A stretch of 13,379 bases of DNA from CANJJB01 sp964449295 (GTDB lineage: Bacteria > Chlamydiota > Chlamydiia > Chlamydiales > Rhabdochlamydiaceae), in NCBI GenBank assembly GCA_964449295.1, contig CAYUZN010000057.1:1-13379 (forward strand). Direction: 5' to 3'. Shown piece after piece: positions 1 through 7,120 of this stretch. A model generated the notes under the pieces. The model was not told the origin of the DNA and did not search any database. It was given only the letters and a program-made list of their open reading frames with translations. The translations under genes were made by a program, and so were the position numbers. The stretch's first letter is position 1; every line of letters starts with the position of its first letter.

Positions 1-372
1 CCTGATGGTATTATTTCTGTGAACCTCAATGTTTTAAATCAGTTAGGGCTGTTAAACCATAAAGATTTTGAACATTCCTCTATAGATAGTCTCACACACT
101 ACTTTCATGTGATGGAGACACCTGATAAAGTCACCCTTTTTAACGAGCGTTTTGCTGTTTGGATTGTCCCCAAAATGGTCGATAACTTTCCGACAACGCT
201 GACTTTCATTGCTCTTTTACCTAACAATAAGCCTCATCTTGAAATCGTCTTTTCAACAGAAGGCGTGTATAATACACCTAAATATATTTTGAAAATACTT
301 CAACATTTTCTGACAGAAGTGACCGATACCGAGACCATTATCTCAAATATTGATAAGCCAAAGGCCTCTTAA
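1..372 (+). CDS. Hypothetical protein, probably 5'-truncated by the window edge
   Basis: I do not recognise this protein. The frame is open from base 1 to the TAA at 370-372. A GTG at 19 could start a 117-aa product, but no Shine-Dalgarno sequence precedes it and codons 1-6 are open, so the gene most likely begins left of the window. The protein is small, soluble and acidic, with no signal peptide or membrane segment. Its centre alternates short hydrophobic strands (FAVWIVPKM, TLTFIALLP, HLEIVFST) and its end is an amphipathic helix (YILKILQHFLTEV). This alpha/beta layout could fit a small chaperone-like protein such as a type III secretion chaperone, but no motif proves that. It lies 42 bp upstream of gpmA on the same strand. 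Sure that it is coding; function unknown. Confidence 0.7.
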   Translation, partial: PDGIISVNLNVLNQLGLLNHKDFEHSSIDSLTHYFHVMETPDKVTLFNERFAVWIVPKMVDNFPTTLTFIALLPNNKPHLEIVFSTEGVYNTPKYILKILQHFLTEVTDTETIISNIDKPKAS

Positions 373-403
373 ATACCTGTGATATTTTGCCGTTTTCAGG
401 TAT
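373..403. repeat. Inverted repeat ATACCTG-N17-CAGGTAT before gpmA
   Basis: Perfect 7-bp arms at 373-379 and 397-403, separated by 17 bases, lie directly after the stop of the upstream gene. The right arm overlaps the first bases of the TATAAT box at 401-406. It is not followed by a T-run, so it does not look like an intrinsic terminator. Its position over a -10 box makes a repressor operator possible (inference). Confidence 0.45.
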
Positions 404-406
404 AAT
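401..406 (+). promoter_or_regulatory. Candidate -10 box of gpmA (TATAAT)
   Basis: A perfect TATAAT lies 8 bases before the gpmA ATG at 415. No good -35 box is seen at 16-18 bases spacing (TGTGAT at 378-383 is poor). If used, transcription would begin within about two bases of the ATG, giving a nearly leaderless mRNA. This would agree with the lack of a Shine-Dalgarno sequence before gpmA. Confidence 0.4.
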
Positions 407-414
407 GAAAATCT

Positions 415-1092
415 ATGGCAAAATTAATTTTACTAAGACACGGCGAGTCTGTTCTCAATCAACATGGCATCTTCACAGGATGGATCGACATCCCTTTAAC
501 GACAAAAGGCATAGAAGAATCTTACAAAGCAGGCAAGAAACTGGCTGATATTCCTATTGATATTATTTTTTCGTCAACTTTGATTAGAGCCCAAATGACA
601 GCGATGCTTGCCATGAGCGTTCATAAAGAGCAGAAAATCCCTTATATTGTTCATCCAGCTCCAGGGAAATTAGCTGAGTGGAGTGTAAATTACAGCCAAG
701 ATCAAAAAATGTATCTCCCAATGATCACAGCTTGGGAGCTCAATGAGCGCATGTATGGAGAGCTGCAAGGGCTCAATAAACAAGAAACCAGGAAGAGATT
801 TGGAGAGGAGCAAGTGCACCTCTGGAGACGCAGCTTCGATATTCCACCTCCTCATGGTGAGAGCCTTGAGATGACAGCTAAACGCTCTATCCCTTACTTT
901 CAGAAAAATATCCTGCCTCATCTCAAAGAAGGCAAAAATGTGCTCATTTCAGCTCACGGCAATTCTTTACGTTCCATTGTGATGTTTTTAGATAACCTAT
1001 CTAAAGAAGAGATTTTAAAATTAGAGATTCCGACAGGAGAAGCTCTTATCTACCACTATAGTGAAGGGAAATTTTCAAAAGATGCCAGTTAG
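415..1092 (+). CDS. gpmA: 2,3-bisphosphoglycerate-dependent phosphoglycerate mutase
   Basis: Interconverts 3-phosphoglycerate and 2-phosphoglycerate in cytoplasmic glycolysis/gluconeogenesis through a phosphohistidine. The 225-aa protein has the histidine-phosphatase signature LLRHGES with the catalytic His at residue 9, then TGWIDIPLTTKG (21-32), SSTLIRAQ with Arg58, ELNERMYGELQGLNK (108-122) with the acid/base Glu111, PPPHGESLEMT (144-154), and the second active-site His181 in SAHGNSLRSI. Length fits a dPGM. The ATG at 415 sits correctly before the N-terminal strand but has no Shine-Dalgarno sequence; a TATAAT box is 8 bases upstream. The 3' end overlaps the next gene by 11 bp. A mutase next to nifS and nifU matches the Chlamydia order as I recall it. 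Function is secure from motifs. Confidence 0.95.
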   Translation: MAKLILLRHGESVLNQHGIFTGWIDIPLTTKGIEESYKAGKKLADIPIDIIFSSTLIRAQMTAMLAMSVHKEQKIPYIVHPAPGKLAEWSVNYSQDQKMYLPMITAWELNERMYGELQGLNKQETRKRFGEEQVHLWRRSFDIPPPHGESLEMTAKRSIPYFQKNILPHLKEGKNVLISAHGNSLRSIVMFLDNLSKEEILKLEIPTGEALIYHYSEGKFSKDAS

Positions 1093-2215
1093 AGTCTATC
1101 TCGATAATCACACAACAACGCGCCCTTTTAAAGAGGCTCTTGATAAACTGCTCTCACTCTCTAGAACTCACTGGGGCTCTTTAGCCTCTCCTCATCAAAT
1201 GGGGCAAGATTTATATGAAGAGACGAAAACCTCTTTAAAAAGCATCTACTCTTCTCTAGGAGCTCTTGAGAATGATTCTTTTTGTCTCACATCAGGTAGT
1301 GCAGAAAATAGCAGCCAGATATTTTTCTCCCATTATTTAGAGTCTGTGAGAGAGACAGGAAAAAATCATTTTTTGATCTCTGCTTTAGAAGAAGCCCCGC
1401 CTATTCTTGCGTTAAATCGTTTAGAGAATTTTGGTTGTTTTGGGAAAATGATCCCTGTTAATGGTTACGGACACTTAGATATGGCAACTTTTAAGCAGCT
1501 ACTGACACCTAAAACCTCTCTTGTGTCTCTGTCATGGGCCAATGGCTTAACAGGTGTGATTCAACCTCTCGATGAGATCATGACTCTGTGTCAAGAAAAG
1601 GAGATCTCTCTTCATATCGATGTCAGCACAGCTTTAGGAAAGCTCTTTTTCAGATTTCAAGATTTGACATGTGATTTTATGACATTTGATGGTGAAAAAA
1701 TCCACTCTCCTAAAGGAATAGGTGGCATCTTTATCAAAGATAAAGTTGCTTTTTCTCCTCTTATCGCCCATGCCCCTCATCACAATATTCCAGCTTTATG
1801 TGGATTAAAAGTTGCCATTGATAAAACAAGCGAGCAATTTGATTTTATGGGGACAGAGATAGTCAGATTACGCGACAAATTGGAGAAGACTCTACAAGCA
1901 GAACTTCCTGATATCACAATCTTTTTCAAAGATAGCCATAGACTTCCTCATGTCACAGCAATTGGCTTTCCAGGAGCTCACCATGAAGCACTTCTATTCT
2001 TACTTCATAGACAAGGTGTTTACGCTTCAATGGGCGGTGGATTCTCTCAAAGACTTTCCCATCTTCTAAAAAATTGTGGGATTGCTGATTATTTAGCTTC
2101 GTGTGCGCTTAGTTTTAGTTTATCTTATGACACAACAGAAGAAGAAATCGACCATGCGGCACAGGTGATTATCTCCTCTGTTAAAAAATTAAAAAACTGT
2201 AGTGATTGCCTATGA
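1082..2215 (+). CDS. nifS: NifS-like PLP-fold protein lacking the catalytic cysteine
   Basis: Class V aminotransferase fold of the cysteine desulfurase (NifS/IscS) family. I chose the ATG at 1082 because MPVRVYLDNHTTTRP then lines up with the family N-terminus (xxYLDNxATTP); a GTG at 1061 would add 7 residues without a ribosome site. This gives 377 aa. Visible family landmarks are TSGSAENSS (70-78), the Asp of LHIDVSTALG (177-186) and the PLP lysine, Lys206, in GEKIHSPKGIGG. Missing are: the active-site cysteine loop (usual SGSAC; here SMGGGFSQ, about 316-323); the PLP-stacking His (usual IEH; here LEE); the Gln after the PLP Asp (here DVST); and the Arg of the usual LRFSLG (here LSFSLS). Cysteines do occur at the very C-terminus (NCSDCL). 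Family membership is firm; desulfurase activity is doubtful. The gene overlaps gpmA (11 bp) and nifU (4 bp), so all three are probably translated together. Confidence 0.88.
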   Translation: MPVRVYLDNHTTTRPFKEALDKLLSLSRTHWGSLASPHQMGQDLYEETKTSLKSIYSSLGALENDSFCLTSGSAENSSQIFFSHYLESVRETGKNHFLISALEEAPPILALNRLENFGCFGKMIPVNGYGHLDMATFKQLLTPKTSLVSLSWANGLTGVIQPLDEIMTLCQEKEISLHIDVSTALGKLFFRFQDLTCDFMTFDGEKIHSPKGIGGIFIKDKVAFSPLIAHAPHHNIPALCGLKVAIDKTSEQFDFMGTEIVRLRDKLEKTLQAELPDITIFFKDSHRLPHVTAIGFPGAHHEALLFLLHRQGVYASMGGGFSQRLSHLLKNCGIADYLASCALSFSLSYDTTEEEIDHAAQVIISSVKKLKNCSDCL

Positions 2216-2982
2216 AATTTTTCACCCCTTTTCCCTGGTATAACTACAGCAAAAAACTTCTCTTACGTATAGAAAATCCCAGGTATGTGGGCTCTTTCGA
2301 TCCTCAAGAAGCAGTCGCAAGACAGATGCGTCTTGTGACAGGAAGAGAAGGAGACATTAGTGATGGTCATCTTGTAGACATCCATCTTCTCGTCGATGAA
2401 AGTGATGGGATTATTGCTGATGCTAAATTTCAAGCTTTCGGAAGTTCTGCTTTAATAGGCGCTGCCGAGGCTGCGTGCGATACTCTCTTACGCAAAAACT
2501 ATGATCAAGCCAGACGTATTTCAGCTGATTTAATTGATAAACAATTTAGAGATAAACCAGACACCGATGCCTTCCCTGCCGAGATGGCCTCTTACTTAAA
2601 TCTAGTTCTCTCTGCCATTGAAAAAGCAGCTGATCTTTGCGAAGGAATTCCTTTTGCTCAAGCCTACAGCGCGCCACCTCTCTCTTTTGATCTCCCTTCA
2701 ACAGGGCTATACCCCGGTTGGAAAGATCTGCCCACACAAGAAAAAATAGCTGTCATCGAAGAGATTATCAACCAAGAGATTCGCCCTTACATCGAACTTG
2801 ACGCAGGCGGCATTCAGATTCTCAATTTAGTTGAGGACAAAGAACTCATCATTGCCTATCAAGGAGCTTGCACCTCGTGCCATTCAGCCACAGGTGCCAC
2901 TTTAAATGCCATTCAGCAAATTCTGCAAGCCCGCATCGATCCAGACATTATTGTGACGCCTGACTTGTCATTTCTTTCTTAG
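2212..2982 (+). CDS. nifU: NifU-like protein: degenerate IscU-type domain plus Nfu CxxC domain
   Basis: I chose the ATG at 2212, which overlaps the upstream stop as ATGA; a TTG at 2206 would add only two residues. The 256-aa protein has two parts. Residues about 15-145 resemble the IscU/NifU_N scaffold (IENPRYVGSFD, GHLVDIHLLVDE, AKFQAFGSSALIGAA). All three usual Fe-S scaffold cysteines are absent: the Cys of the usual CGD reads DGH, FGC reads FGS, and HCS reads SYL. Residues about 175-248 are a canonical Nfu domain (IRPYIELDAGGIQI), with the cluster-binding CxxC in GACTSCHSATGATLN (Cys220, Cys223). There is no central ferredoxin-like BFD domain as in nitrogen-fixer NifU. It probably carries or delivers Fe-S clusters through the Nfu domain only. 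Coupled to nifS; the last 35 bp overlap a convergent gene. Confidence 0.88.
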   Translation: MKFFTPFPWYNYSKKLLLRIENPRYVGSFDPQEAVARQMRLVTGREGDISDGHLVDIHLLVDESDGIIADAKFQAFGSSALIGAAEAACDTLLRKNYDQARRISADLIDKQFRDKPDTDAFPAEMASYLNLVLSAIEKAADLCEGIPFAQAYSAPPLSFDLPSTGLYPGWKDLPTQEKIAVIEEIINQEIRPYIELDAGGIQILNLVEDKELIIAYQGACTSCHSATGATLNAIQQILQARIDPDIIVTPDLSFLS

Positions 2983-4183
2983 CCTTTAATATACTTTCGA
3001 TCAGTTTTTTTTCTTCTTTTTCTAAGACAGCTATTTCCTTCTCTTTCTCTTCTATGCCCACTATCGCAGCTGCAACAGCATCTGGAGATGGTAAACTCTC
3101 AATAAATGTTTTAGGGAAAAGAACTTTCTTCTCAAAGATCTCTGTTAAACTACACACGATGATCTCATACAGGACTCCCCACAAAAGAGGAGAAGAGGTC
3201 TGATGAGACGACATCATTTTCGACATTAGATAAGAACTGATTGCAGAAATAATGCCTCCCCCAGCCCTGCAGTAAGAGCGATGTTGCATAAAGGTTTGTT
3301 CTATCAATGAACAATTATGAGAAATGATATTGGCAACTTTATCGTCTTTTATCGCATCAAGTGCTCTTTGTATTGCAATCAAACACTCACCTTTTTTCTT
3401 TAAAAGATCTAATAGCGCTGTCTCAGAACCTGATATCTTTAGATCGGTTGCTATCTTTGATAAAAGATCTAATATCTGCGGCGTAATTCGCGATAAATCC
3501 TCTATTTGCAATTCTGTCTGCAGCGGTATCTGTGGACGAAGCACTGCTGAAAGTGTTTGTATACGAGTGTACACTTGTGCCCCATTTTCCCGTAAGCTAC
3601 GCTTTACTCCTACGTTTGAAGTAGATGTTGTCTGAAACAACTCTTGCATCCTAATATTTAACCATTCTGTTTTTCGTCCAAGATCCAAGATTCTAGACTG
3701 CCATTTATATAAGATAGTTTCTTGTTCAGATACTATAGGATGTTGTTTGGAAAATTCCTTCCATATGTTTTGTGTATGAGTGATTAAAGACTCTTGTTGT
3801 TGAAAAAAGATCGTCTTTATAGCACGAGTAATCAGTACGCCTGTTAACCCTTGTAAAACTCCTAAGATAGAGGCTTTCCATAATTCATCTTTTTTCAACA
3901 AGAACGAGGGTACTAATGAATAAATACGATAAGCAACAAAAATCAGCCCTCCGATTTTAAGCACATCTGTCAACCCAGAAACAAGTCTCTCAGATAGAGG
4001 CTTGGAAGTGTCCGTAGCAACATGAGATGATAATAGATTTCCACCAATGAACCAGGCAGCCCAATTAGCCATATAAGCTGCTACTTTTCTTCCATCACTG
4101 AGAGGGCTACTTAAACACATGTTGAAGATTTGATCTTTCTCTGCTCCTTTTAAAATACTAGATGTAACCCATGCAACTGCCAT
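2948..4183 (-). CDS. Unrecognised 411-aa protein with hydrophobic pair and C-terminal coiled coil
   Basis: I do not recognise a family. The ATG at 4183 has a good ribosome site (AAGAGG, 5 bases upstream), supporting a real gene. There is no cleavable signal peptide. Two closely spaced hydrophobic segments (about 73-95 and 102-127) are followed by a long mostly helical, charged region (130-300). Weaker hydrophobic stretches lie at about 306-323 (GGGIISAISSYLMSKMM) and 332-350 (PLLWGVLYEIIVCSLTEIF). The end is a Lys/Glu-rich coiled coil (about 376-405). A paired hydrophobic segment flanked by helices resembles, by layout only, chlamydial inclusion-membrane or other secreted effectors. It is last in the minus-strand run, 41 bp after birA, and its 3' end overlaps nifU by 35 bp tail to tail. 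Certain as a gene; function inferred only from layout. Confidence 0.75.
   Translation of the reverse strand: MAVAWVTSSILKGAEKDQIFNMCLSSPLSDGRKVAAYMANWAAWFIGGNLLSSHVATDTSKPLSERLVSGLTDVLKIGGLIFVAYRIYSLVPSFLLKKDELWKASILGVLQGLTGVLITRAIKTIFFQQQESLITHTQNIWKEFSKQHPIVSEQETILYKWQSRILDLGRKTEWLNIRMQELFQTTSTSNVGVKRSLRENGAQVYTRIQTLSAVLRPQIPLQTELQIEDLSRITPQILDLLSKIATDLKISGSETALLDLLKKKGECLIAIQRALDAIKDDKVANIISHNCSLIEQTFMQHRSYCRAGGGIISAISSYLMSKMMSSHQTSSPLLWGVLYEIIVCSLTEIFEKKVLFPKTFIESLPSPDAVAAAIVGIEEKEKEIAVLEKEEKKLIESILKAKKEMTSQASQ
3401..3474. repeat. 14-bp direct repeat inside the 411-aa gene
   Basis: TAAAAGATCTAATA occurs at 3401-3414 and again, in the same frame, at 3461-3474, 60 bases apart. On the minus strand the copies encode similar helical pieces (ILDLLSK and ALLDLLKKK), so this may be a remnant of a small internal duplication or a coincidence of leucine-rich helices. 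Confidence 0.4.
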
Positions 4184-4224
4184 AAAAACCTCTTATTTAA
4201 AGCAAGTGAGTATACTGAAAAAAT

Positions 4225-4944
4225 TTATTCTGCTCCATTCCAAAGTAAAAGAATTTCACCGGTAGGAAGCAAGAATTTAAGTCTGCCATCGTCTGTGATT
4301 CCCTGGCAGAGTCCTTTAAGAGGTTGGTTTTTAATCTTAAGCGTAATCTCCTCTCCTTTATAAGTAAGGTACTCTTCAAAAGAGTGTTGAAAGACAGCAA
4401 ATCCATTCTGCTGCAACAAAGTCAGATTTTCTAAAAAAGACTCTACAAGATGATATAGAATCTCTTCTGGTGTCGATTTTTTTTTTGACAAGACTCTCAA
4501 AGATGTGGCTGGCTGACTAATTGTAGCCAGCTCCTCTTCATTCATAGTCACATTGAGGCCTATATCTAAAACAACTCCCACCTGGTCTTTAAGAGAGACG
4601 ATTTCTGTTAGAATGCCTGCGATCTTTTTTTTGTGAATGAGGAGATCGTTAGGCCACTTAATCATGGCAGGAAAACCTTGCGCACGAAGATAAGTAGCGC
4701 ACGAGTAAGCTAGAATTTGCCCAACATTAGGAAGATAAGGGGCATTTGGTGGAAGTGTAAAAAAAAGAGTGGCATACAGGTTACCGCGAGGTGAGATCCA
4801 GGAGCGTTTAAATCTTCCTATGCCAGCTGTCTGTTCTTGTGCGGTAATGCACGTGAGCGCCTCTAGATCAAACTCATGAACATGATTTTTTGCCCAAGTA
4901 TTAGTTGAATCAAGCACATCAAAATGCAGATAGTGAACGCGCAT
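4225..4944 (-). CDS. birA: Biotin--[acetyl-CoA carboxylase] ligase, catalytic domain only
   Basis: Attaches biotin to the carrier subunit of acetyl-CoA carboxylase through biotinyl-AMP, in the cytoplasm. The 239-aa protein shows DSTNTWAK (12-19), the biotin/AMP loop EQTAGIGRFKRSWISPRGN (37-55), KWPNDLLIHKKKIAGILTE (96-114) with the catalytic-site lysine of the KxAGIL motif, DIGLNV (127-132), PATSL (145-149) and a small C-terminal beta domain. The loop is a variant of the usual GRGRRGR; Arg44 keeps the position of E. coli Arg118. There is no N-terminal helix-turn-helix, so it is an enzyme without repressor function. The ATG at 4944 follows the transporter stop by 4 bp with no clear Shine-Dalgarno sequence, so translation is probably coupled. 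A run of ten A (coding strand, 4477-4486) encodes SKKKS. Confidence 0.93.
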   Translation of the reverse strand: MRVHYLHFDVLDSTNTWAKNHVHEFDLEALTCITAQEQTAGIGRFKRSWISPRGNLYATLFFTLPPNAPYLPNVGQILAYSCATYLRAQGFPAMIKWPNDLLIHKKKIAGILTEIVSLKDQVGVVLDIGLNVTMNEEELATISQPATSLRVLSKKKSTPEEILYHLVESFLENLTLLQQNGFAVFQHSFEEYLTYKGEEITLKIKNQPLKGLCQGITDDGRLKFLLPTGEILLLWNGAE

Positions 4945-4948
4945 AGTG

Positions 4949-7120
4949 TTAATCTACCCAATGCAAAACATTCCTAAGCACCGACCATCTGGGCTCTTGT
5001 TGCATGATATTTCTTGTTTTGCCAAGCACCCACAAATCATACTGCGCTTTAGTAAACCCTTCATTTTGCTTGAGCTTAAGCCAAAGATTGATAAAAGTAA
5101 GAAAACGATCTGAACCGGCAGGAAGAGCGTAGGCAAAACTCTCTTGGCAAATCAAAGGATCTGGCACAACAACTGTAAAGTTAGGGTAATTAAGACTCCA
5201 GGCAATGGCTTGAGGCTCTCCTATCAGAAGCACACTGTGAGGATAATATTTAGCAAAATCTTCGAGATCATCCACTGCAACAATTTGCGATGCAGGAAAA
5301 AGATCTCTTGCCATGCCATCATAGGAACTTCCTTTAATCACGCAGACTTGAACCGCAGGATTTTGAAGCACAGCATTAACAGATGTAAGCTCTTTGCTAA
5401 ATTTTTTACGCATGACAAATACAAGCCGGCTGTCCAAGTAAGGATCAGAAAAATACATCGATTTCAAGCGTCTTTTAGTAATTGTCAACTCTGACATGCC
5501 GATATCATATAAACCAGAATTAATTTCCTCTCCAATTTGTGCTAAATTGATAGATACGAACTCTAAAGAACACCCTAAATCACGAGCTAACTGATAAGCA
5601 AAGGCAACATCATATCCAGCAAATTGCTGTTTGTGATTTTTAAAGAAAAACGGCATTGTATGAACACTGTATCCGACTCTTAATACCTTGCTTTTAAGCA
5701 CACGCTCAAAGACCTCTCCGGTACGCAGGGGTGGTGGTGGATCAGAGGGGTGATAAATTTTTGTGGGGACAGTAGGAGTTACACTCACATCGGAAATGCT
5801 AATATAGGGATTAGAGATTTTGGGAAGAGGGTTATATAACTTGATCAGAGTGCAGGCCAAAACAATAGGAATGACGATGATAGTCAGCCCTCTGATCAGG
5901 CGCATCCATTGTATTTTAATGAGTCCATGACATCCCAGTGCTACAAAAAGAGACAGACTAGTGATCTCCATAACCGACAACATCGACTGAAAGCCCCCTG
6001 TAAAAGGAACTGTTGTTAAAAACAGATCGATAGCATCAAGAGGAAGGCCTAGACTATCGAGAAGAAAATTCAAAGAATTGAGCCACGACCCTAATCCAGC
6101 AGCACCTAAGCTTGTTAAAAATGTTGAGAAAAAAAGTTGAACCTGGCTGCCAATAGAAAAAGGGATGTGATAGAAACAAGCAATAAAAAATACAAAAATT
6201 GTAATAAAAAGAGATCCTAAGGGAAGGTTAAAAATAACAGAGACCATCCCCTGTATTTGATCTTGTATTCGTGTGTCTTTACGATAAAAATTAGCCACTT
6301 CTTTTTTAACAAACTCAATGATGAAAGGGAGAGTGACAATCACAACATTTGTTGTATAGGCAAGTAATAGGACAGGAAATAGATTTTTTATCCAGCGAGA
6401 GGCAGAAATCGATGTGAGAAGAGATGTGAGCCTCGGGAAAATCCAAAATATAACAATAGAGACAGAAAAAATGTACAAAATGAGGTAAGAGCTCACCTGC
6501 TTAACTGTCGACAGCTCCATGGTGCCCGACTGATACGCAATAATCAAAAATGTTCCGAGAGGTGTGATGCGCGCAATCCATGCTGTAATCCGTGTGAAAG
6601 AATCAACAAGTGTTTCTAAAATCACCATCATTGGCTCTTTCTCTCTCACATGCATTAAAGCAATCCCTACGAGAAGACCAAAAACAACGACAGCAGGCAC
6701 AATATTATTGGAAAGGGAATAAAAAATGTTATCAGGAATAAGAAGCTCAGCAAAATTTAGATGAGCAGGCTGAATGGCGCTGTAACTAGCTGAAGGAATC
6801 CCGTGTGACTGTGGAAAAAGAAAAACAGCAAAATAGATCATGAGAACATTGATTGTCCAAGCAGATCCGATAAATATTAGACCTTTTTGCAAAATATCTT
6901 TGGCTGTTGTGATGCCAAGCCTACCAATACCATGAATCACTGCGCAGATAAGATAAGGTATGGTTGTCACTTTTAGAATCATGATATAGGCGCTACTCCA
7001 AGGCCCGAAAACTTGGCAATAGTGACCTAAGAATAATCCCGTAAAAATCCCAAGAACGGTAGCAAGAACCATTTGTAAGGAGAGAGACATTCCGAAAAAA
7101 GCACGAAAAATATTTGTCAT
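4949..7120 (-). CDS. Fusion transporter: SDF/DAACS-type symporter domain plus periplasmic amino-acid-binding domain
   Basis: A 723-aa two-part protein. Residues about 10-405 match the glutamate/dicarboxylate:cation symporter (SDF) fold: many hydrophobic helices, hairpin 1 near AYTTNVVIVTLPF (254-266), the TM7 region FNLPLGSLF (297-305) where the family has NMDGT, hairpin 2 TSLGAAGLGSWL (336-347), and TM8 near VPFTGGFQSMLSVMEI (371-386). A further hydrophobic helix (about 411-428) follows the basic loop QWMRLIR, then a proline-rich linker (to about 475). Residues about 478-700 are a family-3 solute-binding domain: KVLRVGYS, FAGYDVAFAYQLARDLG, YDIGMSELTITKRR, FSDPYLDSR, VQVCVIKGSSYD. I infer amino-acid uptake at the inner membrane, with the binding domain delivering ligand. 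The canonical cation- and substrate-binding residues are not kept. It starts inside the trmL stop (ATGA). Confidence 0.9.
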   Translation of the reverse strand: MTNIFRAFFGMSLSLQMVLATVLGIFTGLFLGHYCQVFGPWSSAYIMILKVTTIPYLICAVIHGIGRLGITTAKDILQKGLIFIGSAWTINVLMIYFAVFLFPQSHGIPSASYSAIQPAHLNFAELLIPDNIFYSLSNNIVPAVVVFGLLVGIALMHVREKEPMMVILETLVDSFTRITAWIARITPLGTFLIIAYQSGTMELSTVKQVSSYLILYIFSVSIVIFWIFPRLTSLLTSISASRWIKNLFPVLLLAYTTNVVIVTLPFIIEFVKKEVANFYRKDTRIQDQIQGMVSVIFNLPLGSLFITIFVFFIACFYHIPFSIGSQVQLFFSTFLTSLGAAGLGSWLNSLNFLLDSLGLPLDAIDLFLTTVPFTGGFQSMLSVMEITSLSLFVALGCHGLIKIQWMRLIRGLTIIVIPIVLACTLIKLYNPLPKISNPYISISDVSVTPTVPTKIYHPSDPPPPLRTGEVFERVLKSKVLRVGYSVHTMPFFFKNHKQQFAGYDVAFAYQLARDLGCSLEFVSINLAQIGEEINSGLYDIGMSELTITKRRLKSMYFSDPYLDSRLVFVMRKKFSKELTSVNAVLQNPAVQVCVIKGSSYDGMARDLFPASQIVAVDDLEDFAKYYPHSVLLIGEPQAIAWSLNYPNFTVVVPDPLICQESFAYALPAGSDRFLTFINLWLKLKQNEGFTKAQYDLWVLGKTRNIMQQEPRWSVLRNVLHWVD

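Noticed and set aside
1061..1081. Upstream GTG start for the NifS-like gene
   Set aside because: No ribosome site, and the added seven residues lie before the normal family N-terminus; ATG 1082 fits better.
3324..3635. Plus-strand open frame opposite the 411-aa gene
   Set aside because: No ribosome site; the minus-strand gene has a strong one and spans the region without stops, so the minus-strand reading is preferred.
5144..5494. Plus-strand open frame opposite the binding domain of the transporter
   Set aside because: Fully antisense to well-conserved binding-protein motifs; no ribosome site and no recognisable product.
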